Positions 22,710 through 31,640 of a stretch of 64,000 nucleotides of DNA are shown here, one piece after another (position 1 is the first letter of the stretch; each line of letters begins with the position of its first letter). Below the pieces are notes generated by a model. It did no database searches. It had not been told where the DNA came from and worked only from the letters and a program-made list of their open reading frames with translations. This DNA comes from Rebecca billardiae RCC1528 (lineage: Eukaryota > Haptophyta), in the NCBI GenBank assembly GCA_965240325.2, contig OZ251238.1:1607115-1671114 (forward strand). Direction: 5' to 3'. Made by a program: the position numbers and the translations under genes.

Positions 22710-23885
22710 ATGGCGCCGCGCCGACCCGCGAGGGCCCGGCGCCCCGCGGGGCCGAAGGGCGCGCGCGCGGCGGAGGCCGCGCTCGTGCGCGCCGCCCTGC
22801 GCGGCGGCGCTGCGGCGCGCGCGCGGCTGCGCGCGCGCTGGCCGGTGCTCGCCTCCGTGCGCGAGTCGTGCGCGTACCGCGGCTTCGACTTCCACCGGCT
22901 CAACCTGCTCGGCTGGGGCTCGAGCGTGTGGCGCGAGCGCGTGCTCGCCGTGCGCGGCGCGTCGCTCGTGCCGCCGCTGCCCGACGCGTCGCGCGTCACC
23001 GCGCCGCGCGGCGTCGCCGCCACGTCGTGCGCGCCGCGCGGCCGCGGCGGCCCGTACCACGCGCGCGGGCTGCCGATCCGCGGCGTGCGCGGCGGCGGCT
23101 ACCTGCGCTTCTTCGACGCGAAGGGGCGCGAGCTCGGCACGTCCGCGGGGCTGGGCGCGGGGCTGCGCCTCGCGCTCGAGACGATGGGAGTGCCGCGCGC
23201 CGCGCGCGTCGCCGCCGAGCTGCGCGAGCCGCGCACGCGCGCGCTGCTGCGGCGCTGGCTGCCGCGCGGCGACACGCGGCCCATCCGCGCGCTCGAGCTC
23301 GGCGTGCCCGTGCCCGCGTACCGCCGCGTGCTGCGCGGCGTGCTGGCGGAGCTGCGCGCGCGGCTCGGCGTCGCGCCCGCCGACGTCGCGTTCATCGACC
23401 TCGGCGCGGCGCTCGGCCTGACGAGCATCGCCGCGTGGGCGGAGGGCGTGCGCACGTTTGTGGGCGCGGACGTGGCGGACACGCCGTACGCGGCGCTGCT
23501 CGGCGGCGTGTACGGCGCGCGCGCGGAGCTGGTGCGGCTCGACCTGGCGTCCGAGGGCGCGCCGGCGCGCGTGTGCGCGCTCGTCGCGCGCGTGCGCGCC
23601 GAGCTCGAGGCGCGCTCGGGCGGCCGCCCCGTCGCGGTGGTCGTGCACGCGTCGCCGCCGTGCGGGCCGATCGCCGCGGTGAACACGACGGGCGGGCGCG
23701 CGGCCATCGCCGCGGCGCGCACGCGCGGCTTCGCCGTCGTCGAGCGCTTCCTCGACGCGCTCGTCGCGGTGATGGCGCCGGCGCGGCGCGGCGCGGCGCG
23801 CGGCGCGCGGGCCGACGCGTGCACCTTCGAGGAGGTCGCCACGCTGATGCCGTACCTGGTGCGCGCGGCGCGGCGGCGGCAGTAG
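22710..23885 (+). CDS. Truncated C5 DNA-methyltransferase-like protein, 391 aa
   Basis: The fold signature is a Rossmann-type methyltransferase. FIDLGAALGLTSIAAW (residues 228-243) fits SAM-binding motif I, and VRTFVGADVAD, about 20 residues on, fits motif II with its acidic residue. VVVHASPPCGPIAAVN has a Pro-Cys pair at residues 317-318, the position of the catalytic cysteine in motif IV of cytosine-5 methyltransferases. FEEVATL near the C-terminus sits where the family usually has ENV. There is no room for the target-recognition domain and motifs IX-X, so the protein is either a short divergent type or missing 3' exons. Residues 1-220 are Arg/Ala-rich, with one distinctive stretch (WGSSVWRERVLAV). 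The ATG at 22710 has a good context (ccaatgg). Third positions are almost all G or C, as in the other genes accepted here. The enzyme identity is family-level inference. Confidence 0.6.
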   Translation: MAPRRPARARRPAGPKGARAAEAALVRAALRGGAAARARLRARWPVLASVRESCAYRGFDFHRLNLLGWGSSVWRERVLAVRGASLVPPLPDASRVTAPRGVAATSCAPRGRGGPYHARGLPIRGVRGGGYLRFFDAKGRELGTSAGLGAGLRLALETMGVPRAARVAAELREPRTRALLRRWLPRGDTRPIRALELGVPVPAYRRVLRGVLAELRARLGVAPADVAFIDLGAALGLTSIAAWAEGVRTFVGADVADTPYAALLGGVYGARAELVRLDLASEGAPARVCALVARVRAELEARSGGRPVAVVVHASPPCGPIAAVNTTGGRAAIAAARTRGFAVVERFLDALVAVMAPARRGAARGARADACTFEEVATLMPYLVRAARRRQ

Positions 23886-23945
23886 CGTCGCGGGCCGTCG
23901 CCGGGCGCGGCGCTCTGCTATTACTATCATCTATATATATATATA

Positions 23946-24028
23946 TATTATTGGGTAGTAACGCGAGCTCCGAGCGTGCCGAGCCCTGCTAAAAGCTCAC
24001 CGGCGCGCACTCGGGCGCGTCGTCGATG
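23946..24028 (+). repeat. About 83-bp repeat, inverted copy at 38373-38453
   Basis: The sequence from tattattggg through gctccgagcgtg, gagccctgctaaaagctcac and cggcgcg to cgtcgatg is nearly the exact reverse complement of 38373-38453. It starts next to a (TA)n run (23932-23948) and lies 60 bases past the stop codon at 23885. It may be a shared 3' end or the end of a mobile element. Confidence 0.8.
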
Positions 24029-24529
24029 CCGTCGCTGAGTTCACTCGCTGCCACCGCGGACGGTGAGCAACCGCTTGACTGCGGCGATTAACCCGCCGGC
24101 GGGCCGATATCATTACTAGTGATATTACTACCGTGGCGGGCCCGCGGCGGCGCATGTGGGCGGGGTTCAGGGCCAGGCGAGGGCGGTCACTAGTGGCGGC
24201 GGTACGGGCGGGCGACCGCCCGGCACTGCGGTCCTGACCGGATCGCCGCGGGCCCCGGTGGCGGCGCCCACTGAGTGCGTCAGCGACCGGCGGGTGCCAC
24301 TGCGAGCGGTCAGCCGGCCCCGGGCACCGTGCTGACTGCTGCTCGCCTGCTCAGGGCCAGGCCCGTCGGTCGGTCACGACGATACTCGACGGTCAATTGA
24401 TCTTCTCAGCATTGGGACCGTATTTCGTCATGTTAGATATGCCGATGACGACATGCTGTATGATATGATATATGCGCGCTGTGCCGCTTGAAGCGTAGTG
24501 ACGACAGAGGGCGGGCGGCGCATGGTCTC
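24029..24529. other. Intergenic, no gene seen
   Basis: I found no coding signal. A small hairpin, ATATCA ttactag TGATAT, lies at 24107-24125. Most of the rest is GC-rich simple-looking sequence with ccggcgggc-type words. Confidence 0.5.
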
Positions 24530-25162
24530 TCAGCGCGTCTGGGAGAACGGCGCCGTGTCCGCCACCCCGTGGCGGGCGGCCACGCGCCCCTCGTTCACCT
24601 CGCACACCGCCGCCATGAGCGCCTTGAACGCCTTCGCGTGCATGGGTTTGTGGCGCTTCTGTTCGAGCATGGTCTCCAGCTCGTGCATGGTCATCGGCAT
24701 GTGGGGCGCCGGGTACGGCACGGGGCGCGCGAGCTCGATGGCGCCCACGACCGCCGATGCGGTGGGTTTCTCCGGCGCGGCGCCGCGCGTGAACGCAAAG
24801 CCCAGGATCGCGCTGTGAGGCAGGTCGCCGCGCAGCCCCTCGCGCGCCGCGCGCAGCGCCGTCGCCTCAGCCGCGTGCCGCCCGCGCACCGTCCTGTTCT
24901 TGCTCGCGCGGAAGGCCCATGCCACGAGCTCGCCGCTGGGCACGATCTGCGTCTCGCGGCGCTTCTCGAAGCACGCGATCGCGGAGGCGAAGGGCTGCTG
25001 TAGCGGGAAGATGCCACCCACGCGCGCGCCGAACGTGCGGAAGAAGGTCGCGAGGTGCCGCTCGTAGTGGCGCGCCGACGCGAGCTTGTACCGGCGGCCG
25101 ACGACCCCCTTCCGCCGGGGGTTGCGCTCGAGCCGCGCGATGGCGCACTTTGCGGTCCCCAT
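24530..25162 (-). CDS. Hypothetical protein, 210 aa
   Basis: I do not recognise the family with confidence. The start MGTAKCAIARLERNPRRKG is preferred; an in-frame ATG 54 bases upstream (25216) is possible. The translation is balanced, with aromatic and Met residues in a helical pattern unlike the repeat-derived ORFs. It has a basic N-terminus, then SARHYERHLATFFRTFG (about residues 30-46), a mid-region with FAFTRG, and PMTMHELETMLEQKRHK followed by FKALMAAVCEV near the C-terminus. The order is loosely reminiscent of tyrosine recombinases, which have a helical N-domain and then an MT-EL--L motif opening the catalytic domain. No Arg-His-Arg-Tyr catalytic set is present, so this would be a truncated remnant at best. 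It lies between the methyltransferase-like gene and the 872-aa gene, and convergent with the former. Confidence 0.45.
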   Translation of the reverse strand: MGTAKCAIARLERNPRRKGVVGRRYKLASARHYERHLATFFRTFGARVGGIFPLQQPFASAIACFEKRRETQIVPSGELVAWAFRASKNRTVRGRHAAEATALRAAREGLRGDLPHSAILGFAFTRGAAPEKPTASAVVGAIELARPVPYPAPHMPMTMHELETMLEQKRHKPMHAKAFKALMAAVCEVNEGRVAARHGVADTAPFSQTR

Positions 25163-25216
25163 CGCGTTTGAAGTTTGAACCCGGCCCAGTCGCAAACTCC
25201 GAGTGCTTACCCCCAT

Positions 25217-25658
25217 ACAGTAGTGGGACTAAACAGGCATGGCGGGTGGTTACGGCAGGGCTTTTAGGAGTGATAGTTGGGGCTTCGGTCCCGCTATGCC
25301 TGTCTGATCATATAGGAAGAGTACGACCGGCAGCAGGATGGCTGAACTCGGACTCCCCGGCGAGTCTGCATCCCGCGGCGCGAGCCTGGTTGTGCGCCAG
25401 GAGGAACGTACAGCGTCTCCCCCACGTGCCTTGCGCCTGCCCACTGTGGCCCGCCTTGCTGGCGGCGCGCGGGCCATCCGACCGAGCCGGGCGACGTAAC
25501 AGGGCCACCTGCAGTGGGGCCTTGGCGGCGCTTCGCGCGCATCGTTCCGAGGCAGCATCCATCTCCCGCGCCCCTGCCGTCGCCATTGGTAGCTCCTCGG
25601 ATGCCGCGTTTATATATATCACGAAGGCCCACTGATGTCGATCTGAGTCAGCACTGTC
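25217..25658. repeat. Diverged subtelomeric module (block D type)
   Basis: The run cgagtctgcatcccgcggcg (25361) is also at about 8738. The segment closes with a degraded C-rich box, ctcccgcgcccctgccgtcg followed by ccattgg, near 25563-25590, as block D copies do. No gene was seen. Confidence 0.5.
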
Positions 25659-25706
25659 AATCTCGCCTGCCTGAGCTGTGTGCGTCTCTTATTCTTAGTA
25701 AACTGT
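25659..25706 (+). repeat. 48-bp dispersed repeat, copy 1
   Basis: The core runs aatctcgcctgcctgagctg, then tgtgcgtctcttattcttag, then taaactgt. Other copies are at 29503-29547 (+), 29634-29680 (-) and 42926-42974 (-), with a partial one at 30556-30570 (-). The copies diverge abruptly outside the core. Confidence 0.85.
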
Positions 25707-26084
25707 AGTAGTACTAGTACTGGAACGTCTCGGACACGGTAAACATACGCACGCGCAGTCCGTGCCCGCTGACGTGTACGGTGTATGTGAGCCTCTTCTG
25801 TCTTCACGGCGGCACTGCGGCGTCCGCGCCACTACTGTCTACTGCTCGGTCGAGTTAGACTGAGTGACTCTACATCATATAGCGCTGTAGTACCGCGCTG
25901 CGCCGTGGCGCGTCGTCCCAGAACTAAACTCGACGATCGCGTCGATGAATAATCGGCAACATCAGAGTAGTAGTCGTGTGCGTCAACTGTACACGTCGAT
26001 ACGTACATATGGCCTTCATTCGCTCGTCAGCGCCCTCTCCGACGACCAGACTGGTAGTAGCTGCTAGCAGTATCGTGCTGCGGC
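25707..26084. other. Intergenic between repeat and 872-aa gene
   Basis: This is moderate-GC sequence downstream of the minus-strand gene ending at 26085. I see no coding signal. A tag-rich patch (gtagtagtactagtactgg) lies at 25706-25724. Confidence 0.4.
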
Positions 26085-28703
26085 TCATCTCGCGGCCGTG
26101 GCCGCGTCCGCCTCGTCGCTGCGCCGCCGCTTGCGGCAGGGCGGCGGCGACGGCGCCGCCGGCTCCGCGGTGAGCCGGTCGAGCACGAGCACCGCGAGCT
26201 CGGCGCACAGCAGCACGGGCACGTGGTAGTACTCGCGCGGCGCCGCCTTCACCTGCGCGGCGTGCCGCACGCGGCCGGTGCCGGGCGCGCGCTCGCACTG
26301 CTCGCACGGCGCCGCGTCCGAGCACGGCGGGCGCAGCGCGCCCTCGGGCGGCGCCACGCTCGCGCTGCGCCCGCGCCCGACGAGGATGAGCTGCGTCGGC
26401 TTCCGCGCGCCGTGCACCGCTGGCTCGAACGCGCCCGCCTCGCCGGCGCCGCCCTCGCGCGCGCGCGCGCGCCCGCCGCGCACGCGGCCGTCGAGCGCCG
26501 CGTGCGCGTACGCGCAGTGCGTCGTCACGTGCAGGTGCGCGCGCGGCGCGGGCGCCTCCTCGTGCAGCTGGCGCACGAGCGGCAGGCTGAACGCGCTCGC
26601 GCCCAGCGGCATCTCGAGCACCGCCTGGCTGCCGCCGTCCGTCGCCTCGTCGGCGAGCCGCGCGGCGAGCGCGTTGCGCGTCGCGAGCTGCTCCGCCTCG
26701 TGCTGCGGCACGGCGCGCGCGAGCTCGGCGGCGAAGCGGTGCCGGTTGTGGCACGCGCCGCACGTCTGCCCGCCGTTGAGCACCGAGCTCTCGGAGCACG
26801 GGCTGCCGCCCGTGCCGAGCACGGGCGGGTTGGCCGCGCGCCACGCGTCGAACGCCAGCGCGAACCGCGGGTCGAGCATGTTGGCGACGATCGCGAGCCG
26901 CTCGCCAGGCCGCACGTGCAGCGGCGTGCGCACCTCGCCCCGCGCCCAGTGCTGCAGCGTGAAGCCCGCGTCGGCCACGAGCGTGCGCAGCAGGTCGGGG
27001 TCGCGGTCGACGGCGACGGCGGCGAGGCGCACGCGCGCGCCGCCGGGCGCGCGCGTGTGCGCCCCCACCGCGTCGCCCACGTGCAGGAACCAGCGCAGCA
27101 CCGAGGCGCCGCCCGCCGGCGCCTCCACCGCGACCGGCGCGACGCGCGCCGCGCCCGCCGCGCCGCCCTCGCCGCTGAGCGCGGCCTCGAGCGTGCCCGC
27201 GCGCAGCGGCGCGGGCGCGTGCGCGCTCAGGTCGAGCGGCCCGCCGCGCGCGAGCAGCCGCGCGAGCGCCGCCTCGGGCTGCGGCGCGAGCCGCGGCGCC
27301 GCGCCGCCGCCGCCCGCGCGGCGCCGCCACAGCGCGGCGTACACGGCGGCGACCGCGGCGGGCGGCGGCGGCCGCGGCGGCGGCGGCGCGGGCCGCGGCG
27401 GCGGCGGCGGCGGCGGCGGCGGCCGCGGCGGCGCGGCGGGCGGCACGCGCTCGGTGCGCAGCGCGCACGCCCGGGCGCCCTGCGCGAGGCGCGCGCCCAC
27501 CGACGTGTCGGGCCCCCGCCCCATCGGCAGCAGGCGCGCCGCCATGGCGGCGACGTCCTCCGTGCCGGGCTCGCCGCGCTGCGTGAGCGCGTGCGCGCCC
27601 ACGCACGACCCGCGCGGCAGGCCGCGCGGGCCGACGGCGCCGGCGGGCGCGCCGAGCACGGCGCACAGATCGCCGAGCACGGCGCCCGCCGCCACGTGCA
27701 GCACGCGCTTCGGGATCACCCGGCCGCCCGCGCCGCCGCCCACCGCCTTCTCGCCCGCGTACACGATCCACACGGGCGGCGCGCGCGCGCCGGCCGGCTG
27801 CGCGCGCAGCGCGGCCACCGCGCGCTCCAGCTCGCCGCGGCCCTGCCGAGCGCCGCCGACGGTGCCGATGTGGTAGCGCTTGGCCGGGCGCTCGAACTGC
27901 AGCTCGTCGCGCCACTTCGCGAGGCACGTCACCTCGACCACCGTGCCGCCGCCGAGCGCGGCGGCCAGGTCGCCCGCCGGCGGCTCGCCCGCCGCGAGCG
28001 CGCGCGCCACCGCGCGCGCGCGCGCGTCCGCGCACGCGGCGCGCACGTGCGCCTCGCACGCGGCGGCCGAGCCGCCGGCGCGCACGAGCTCGCACGCGGG
28101 CGCGGCGTCGAGCGCGCGCGGCGCGCGCGGCGCGGGCGGCGCGCGCGGCGCGCGCGGCGCGCGCGGCGCGCGCGGCGCGGTGCTCAGTGCGAGCAGCTCC
28201 TCGCGCGCGCGCTCGAGCGAGCCGCCCGCGCGCTCGAGCGCGCGGCGCGCCACGTCCGCCGCGCCCCCCGTCAGCCGCGCGCCGCCCCCGCGCGTCGCGG
28301 CGTCGCGCACGCACCGCAGCGCGTCGGCGCGCGCGCGCCCGTCGCCCGCGCGCGCGCACGCGTACGCGAGCTGCAGCAGCGCCGTCGGGCGCACGCGCGC
28401 GCCCGGGGCGGAGGCCTGCGTGTAGAGCCTCGCCAGCGCGTGCGGAGCGACGCCCGCCGCCGCCATCGCGGCGCGCAGCTCGCCCCACAAGCCCACGCCG
28501 CGCGCGGAGCGGCAGCGCGCGCCGCTGCCGGCGGCGCGCCCCGGCGCGCCCGCAAGCGGGCCTGCCCCGTAGGCCGCGATGAAGGCGCTGGCCGCGTCGG
28601 CGACGAGCAGCTGCTCGGCGAGCCGCGCGCAGCAGAGCAGCGCGTCGGCCTGCTCCAGCGCGTCGTTGAGCGCGGCGGCGAGCGGCGCGAGAGATGCCGT
28701 CAT
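26085..28703 (-). CDS. Large hypothetical protein, 872 aa
   Basis: The family is not recognised. The reading frame shows strong third-position GC and a structured order. Residues 1-170 are Ala-rich helices. A (RAP)n-like linker follows (coded about 28125-28185), then a segment with CLAKWRDELQFERPAKRYH and a PPVWIVYAGEKAV stretch. Next is a long poly-Pro/Arg linker (about 27360-27430). The C-terminal half has LRWFLHVGDAV, ERLAIVANMLDPRFALAFDAW, a GQTCGACHNRHRF motif that could bind metal, and DAAPCEQCE. It ends near PPPCRKRRRSDEA, a likely nuclear-localisation signal. An ATG gives 872 aa; a longer open frame from 28746 is in another phase and is not preferred. A decayed copy of its C-terminal coding sequence lies at about 30050-30345. 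The Cys pairs and nuclear signal suggest a nucleic-acid or chromatin role, but this is weak. Confidence 0.6.
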   Translation of the reverse strand: MTASLAPLAAALNDALEQADALLCCARLAEQLLVADAASAFIAAYGAGPLAGAPGRAAGSGARCRSARGVGLWGELRAAMAAAGVAPHALARLYTQASAPGARVRPTALLQLAYACARAGDGRARADALRCVRDAATRGGGARLTGGAADVARRALERAGGSLERAREELLALSTAPRAPRAPRAPRAPPAPRAPRALDAAPACELVRAGGSAAACEAHVRAACADARARAVARALAAGEPPAGDLAAALGGGTVVEVTCLAKWRDELQFERPAKRYHIGTVGGARQGRGELERAVAALRAQPAGARAPPVWIVYAGEKAVGGGAGGRVIPKRVLHVAAGAVLGDLCAVLGAPAGAVGPRGLPRGSCVGAHALTQRGEPGTEDVAAMAARLLPMGRGPDTSVGARLAQGARACALRTERVPPAAPPRPPPPPPPPPRPAPPPPRPPPPAAVAAVYAALWRRRAGGGGAAPRLAPQPEAALARLLARGGPLDLSAHAPAPLRAGTLEAALSGEGGAAGAARVAPVAVEAPAGGASVLRWFLHVGDAVGAHTRAPGGARVRLAAVAVDRDPDLLRTLVADAGFTLQHWARGEVRTPLHVRPGERLAIVANMLDPRFALAFDAWRAANPPVLGTGGSPCSESSVLNGGQTCGACHNRHRFAAELARAVPQHEAEQLATRNALAARLADEATDGGSQAVLEMPLGASAFSLPLVRQLHEEAPAPRAHLHVTTHCAYAHAALDGRVRGGRARAREGGAGEAGAFEPAVHGARKPTQLILVGRGRSASVAPPEGALRPPCSDAAPCEQCERAPGTGRVRHAAQVKAAPREYYHVPVLLCAELAVLVLDRLTAEPAAPSPPPCRKRRRSDEADAATAAR

Positions 28704-29502
28704 CGCTGCCGGCCGTCCACTTCAGCCTGCCTGGAGCTGTGCCCATTCTACCGTAAGTATCGTTTCCATTTTGAGCCGACGAATCAGGGGACCCGCGTCG
28801 TCCTACCCGCGTCGTTACACCCGGAGCAAGCGCGGCGCGCGGCGTGAGAGGGTACTACGTGCTGTCTAGCAGGCGACCAACCACGCGCGCCGTGTCCGCG
28901 GCCGCTGCCGCGGCCGCAGGAGCACGCGGCGTGCGCTTCCCCACGCGCCCTCCAGGGCGGCGCCCCAGGAGACTTAGCCGCTGGGCCGCGAGGCCGCACG
29001 AGTTGAGGGGCCCAGAACCTCCGCCACTCGGCGCCACTGGGAATTGACAGCCCTTACCGCCCTTGCCAGAGATCAGGTGTGGGAGCGCTGCACGCTGCTG
29101 CAAAGCCGTGCCTGGTGCCACATCTGCAAGTTGGCTGCCGTCCTCGCCGTGCTCGAGCACTTCGCCCAGCGCTAGCGCCCAGCGCGCAAGCACGCCCTTG
29201 ACCCGCTCACACGCGCATGGCTCGCGCCGTGCGCCTCGCCGCTGCCCATCGCGACAGGTGTCTCCGGGCGGTGCGTGGGCGGCGCTTGCAGCACGGGCGA
29301 TGGCTGATGGCGTTCTGCGACGAGCCCCGTTGCGACATCGGTCCGCGTCCTATGAGCTCGCGTTCGATCTCGCGACCTGTAAGTCGTTTCGTACGCGAAC
29401 CGTCGGCAAGAAAAAACGGGCTTTTACCCCGAATACCCTCGGCGGAAATTTTTCCGCCGGGTCCAGAGAAGTTTATCAGTACACTCATTATTTTCAGGTA
29501 GT
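28704..29502. other. Intergenic upstream of the 872-aa gene
   Basis: No convincing gene was seen. At about 28725 gcctgcctggagctgtg resembles the centre of the 48-bp dispersed repeat with one inserted base. A C-G-rich direct patch (gcggccgctgccgcggccgc) lies near 28898. The segment 29400-29480 is A/T-richer (gcaagaaaaaacgggctttt). Confidence 0.4.
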
Positions 29503-29680
29503 GCTGCCTGAGCTGTGTGCGTCTCTTATACTGACTTAGTAAACTGTAAAGGCAGTAGGCGCTGCTGCAAGCTTCGACTTATTAAATCATCATAGAATTA
29601 GTAGACGAGATTAGTACCCGCCCCGTACCGTCCTACAGTTTACTAAGAATTATCAGAGACGCACACAGCTCAGGCAGGCG
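29503..29680. repeat. Two copies of the 48-bp repeat in inverted orientation
   Basis: The + copy at 29503-29547 (with tactgac replacing tattc) and the - copy at 29634-29680 (with an extra ga) face each other across 86 bases. This makes a 178-bp imperfect palindrome. The pair could be the ends of a miniature element. Confidence 0.75.
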
Positions 29681-30049
29681 GCCAGAACCAGTAGTAGTGG
29701 TAGTGCCGTGCGCAATCAACGGCCGATCCCCAGTGGCCAGTTCGTGATTCGTCAAGGGTTACTCCCCGTATCCTCGGCCAGCTGGCAGAGTTTGCCGCGA
29801 TGTTGGGCACTGCGGTTTCGTCAGATGCCGAGGGCGCCCGGCCTCGGCGCGGGGCGGCCCCGTCGCCCCCGCGGCGCTGCGCGGCGCCGCGCCGGTGGCC
29901 GGCGCAGTGGGCCGTGGGCGGTGGCAGCCGGGGCCGCGCGTCGGTGCGCGGGGCCGCCGATGCCGTGTCGTGCATGAGCCGCGGTGGCTGAGCGCGCTAG
30001 CCTCACGCCGCGGCGACGCGGCACGTGGCGCCGCGCCGCCTCGACGCAT
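29681..30049. other. GC-rich spacer, no gene seen
   Basis: ORFs here are open on several frames because of base composition only. I see no repeat relation and no gene. Confidence 0.35.
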
Positions 30050-30345
30050 CCCCGCGGCGGCGGCGGTGGCCCGGCGGCGAGCCAGCCGAGCGCTTGCGCC
30101 ACGAGCCCGGCGCGCGGCACGGGCGCGTGGCGCCGCCCTCGCCTGCGCGGCCGCACCCGAGCACGGCTACGCGCAGCGCCCGCGCCCGACGAGGACGAGC
30201 CCCACCGAGCCTCCGCGCGCCGTGCATCGCCGGCCGGCTCGAACGCGCCCGACTCGGCGGCGCCGCCCTCGCGCGCGCCCGCGCCGCACGCCGCGCTCGC
30301 GGCTGGCTGCCGGGCGCCGCGCCAGCGGAAGCGCCCGCGGGCCGC
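30050..30345 (-). pseudogene. Decayed fragment of the 872-aa gene
   Basis: DNA at about 30165-30300 aligns with 26360-26490, the C-terminal coding part of the 872-aa gene, in the same orientation. Shared runs include cgcccgcgcccgacgaggac (versus gaggat) and ggctcgaacgcgcccg, then a shared cggcgccgccctcgcgcgcg. The minus-strand translation still reads AREGGAAESGAFEPA beside AREGGAGEAGAFEPA in the intact gene. It then loses the frame at TQLILVGRGRS. The fragment is short and frameshifted, so it is non-functional. Confidence 0.7.
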
Positions 30346-30535
30346 CGGCGCCTTTGGTGGCGATGTCGTCGGCCTCGCACGGGCTCGCGCTGGCGAGCGG
30401 CGCGCAGGGCGAGAGCGGCATGGGCGCGCCCTCGCCGCCGCTGCCCGGCCGCCTGTCGCGCGGCGGCGCTGTCGTCGCGGGAGGCGACGACAGACTCTCG
30501 CCCCGCCGCCATCGCCCCGCCGCCATGACCCGAGA

Positions 30536-30636
30536 GACCAAGGAGAATCACAGCGCAGGCAGGCGAGATTGAACACAGTTTTGTTGTGATTCTCCTTGGT
30601 CGTTTTGTTGTTTTATTGATGTGATTCTCCTTGGTC
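30536..30636. repeat. 17-bp inverted and direct repeats (mini-hairpin)
   Basis: GACCAAGGAGAATCACA at 30536-30552 is exactly complementary to 30585-30601, and the latter is repeated directly at 30620-30636. The 32-base loop contains caggcaggcgagatt, a 15-base match to one end of the 48-bp dispersed repeat. This looks like the remains of a tiny inverted-repeat element. Confidence 0.8.
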
Positions 30637-31640
30637 GCCGGTTCACGATGGTTGCTGATGACCGGCCCGGCCGGGTGCCCAACTTGGCGGGCGGCTCGCC
30701 GCGCAGGCGGGCGCGCTGCGTGGCGCGCACGCACACCGCGCGTCGCGCGTACGCGTGGTGCCCAGCTAAACTGCGAGATGGCGCGCCCGCTGCTGCGACC
30801 GCGTGACGGCGGCCCCGTCGCTCGCCGCGTGCGCGGCGGTTGCCCCCGTGGTCGCGCTCGGCGCCCGACAGTGCGCGTCGCGCTCCGAGCGCTCGCCGAG
30901 CGAAGCGGCGCGGGCCGCGTTGGGGCGGAGCCTCCATGCAGCCTCACACTGCACGCGAGCTGAGCCGATGCGCTCGCGCCACGTCCGCTCCCGCCTCGGC
31001 CCGCGCGTTGACTCCATCTGCGGCTGCGGCTGCGGCGGTGCGTGGCGCCGACCGATGGCACGGCTCTGGTGCCGCTTGCGTCCACGTTCCGCCGCGCGCA
31101 CGGCCGCTCTGCCGAGGCGCCTGCGGCCGCGCCGCGCTCGATCTGAGCGCGCGGCGCGCGCGCCCGCCGAGGGCTGCTGCTGTGGCTGGCTGCTGCCGGG
31201 CGGCTCCGACGTGGACGGCGGGCGCCCGGCATCTGCGGGCGTGGACGAGCGCCACAGCCGTCCAGGCGCCTCGCCCTCGGTCAGCGCTGCCCCCGCCCCG
31301 GCCCCCCATCCTGCCCTCGTCCAATCCGCACCTGGTGCGCGCAGTGAGCGGCAGCCACCAGGGCCCTCATCGTCGCGCGCGAGCGCCCGCTCTCGGCGCA
31401 CAGCTGCCCGCCCCGCATATGACACGCGCCCACTGCAGCGCCGCCGGTCGCGCGCGCGCCTCGCGTCGAAAGGGGCGGGCCCGCCTTGCCGCGGCGCGAG
31501 CGCGTTGAGGTCGAGACGAGCGAGCGCGTTCGAGCGCTGCCATTGCGTGTCAGCGGCGGTGATGGGCAGCAGTCGCGCAGATGCCGCCCTAGATCCCACC
31601 GCGCTGGGAGTCGCTCGCGCCATCTGCACTCGTGCCTGGC
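30637..31640. repeat. Strongly diverged subtelomeric blocks A to D
   Basis: The order gtgcccagctaaactgcgag (30758, block A-like) and then a C-rich box at about 31285-31320, followed by cctggtgcgcgcagtgagcg (block D-like), follows the subtelomeric mosaic at low similarity. No gene is supported. Confidence 0.45.

Noticed and set aside
22599-23930. A 443-codon minus-strand ORF opposite the methyltransferase-like gene
   Set aside because: It is an Arg/Ala/His-rich shadow. The plus frame contains methyltransferase motifs.
25924-28746. A 940-codon minus-strand ORF overlapping the 872-aa gene
   Set aside because: Its translation is almost only Arg, Ala and Gly, as in a shadow frame. The 872-codon frame has balanced composition and aromatic-rich segments.
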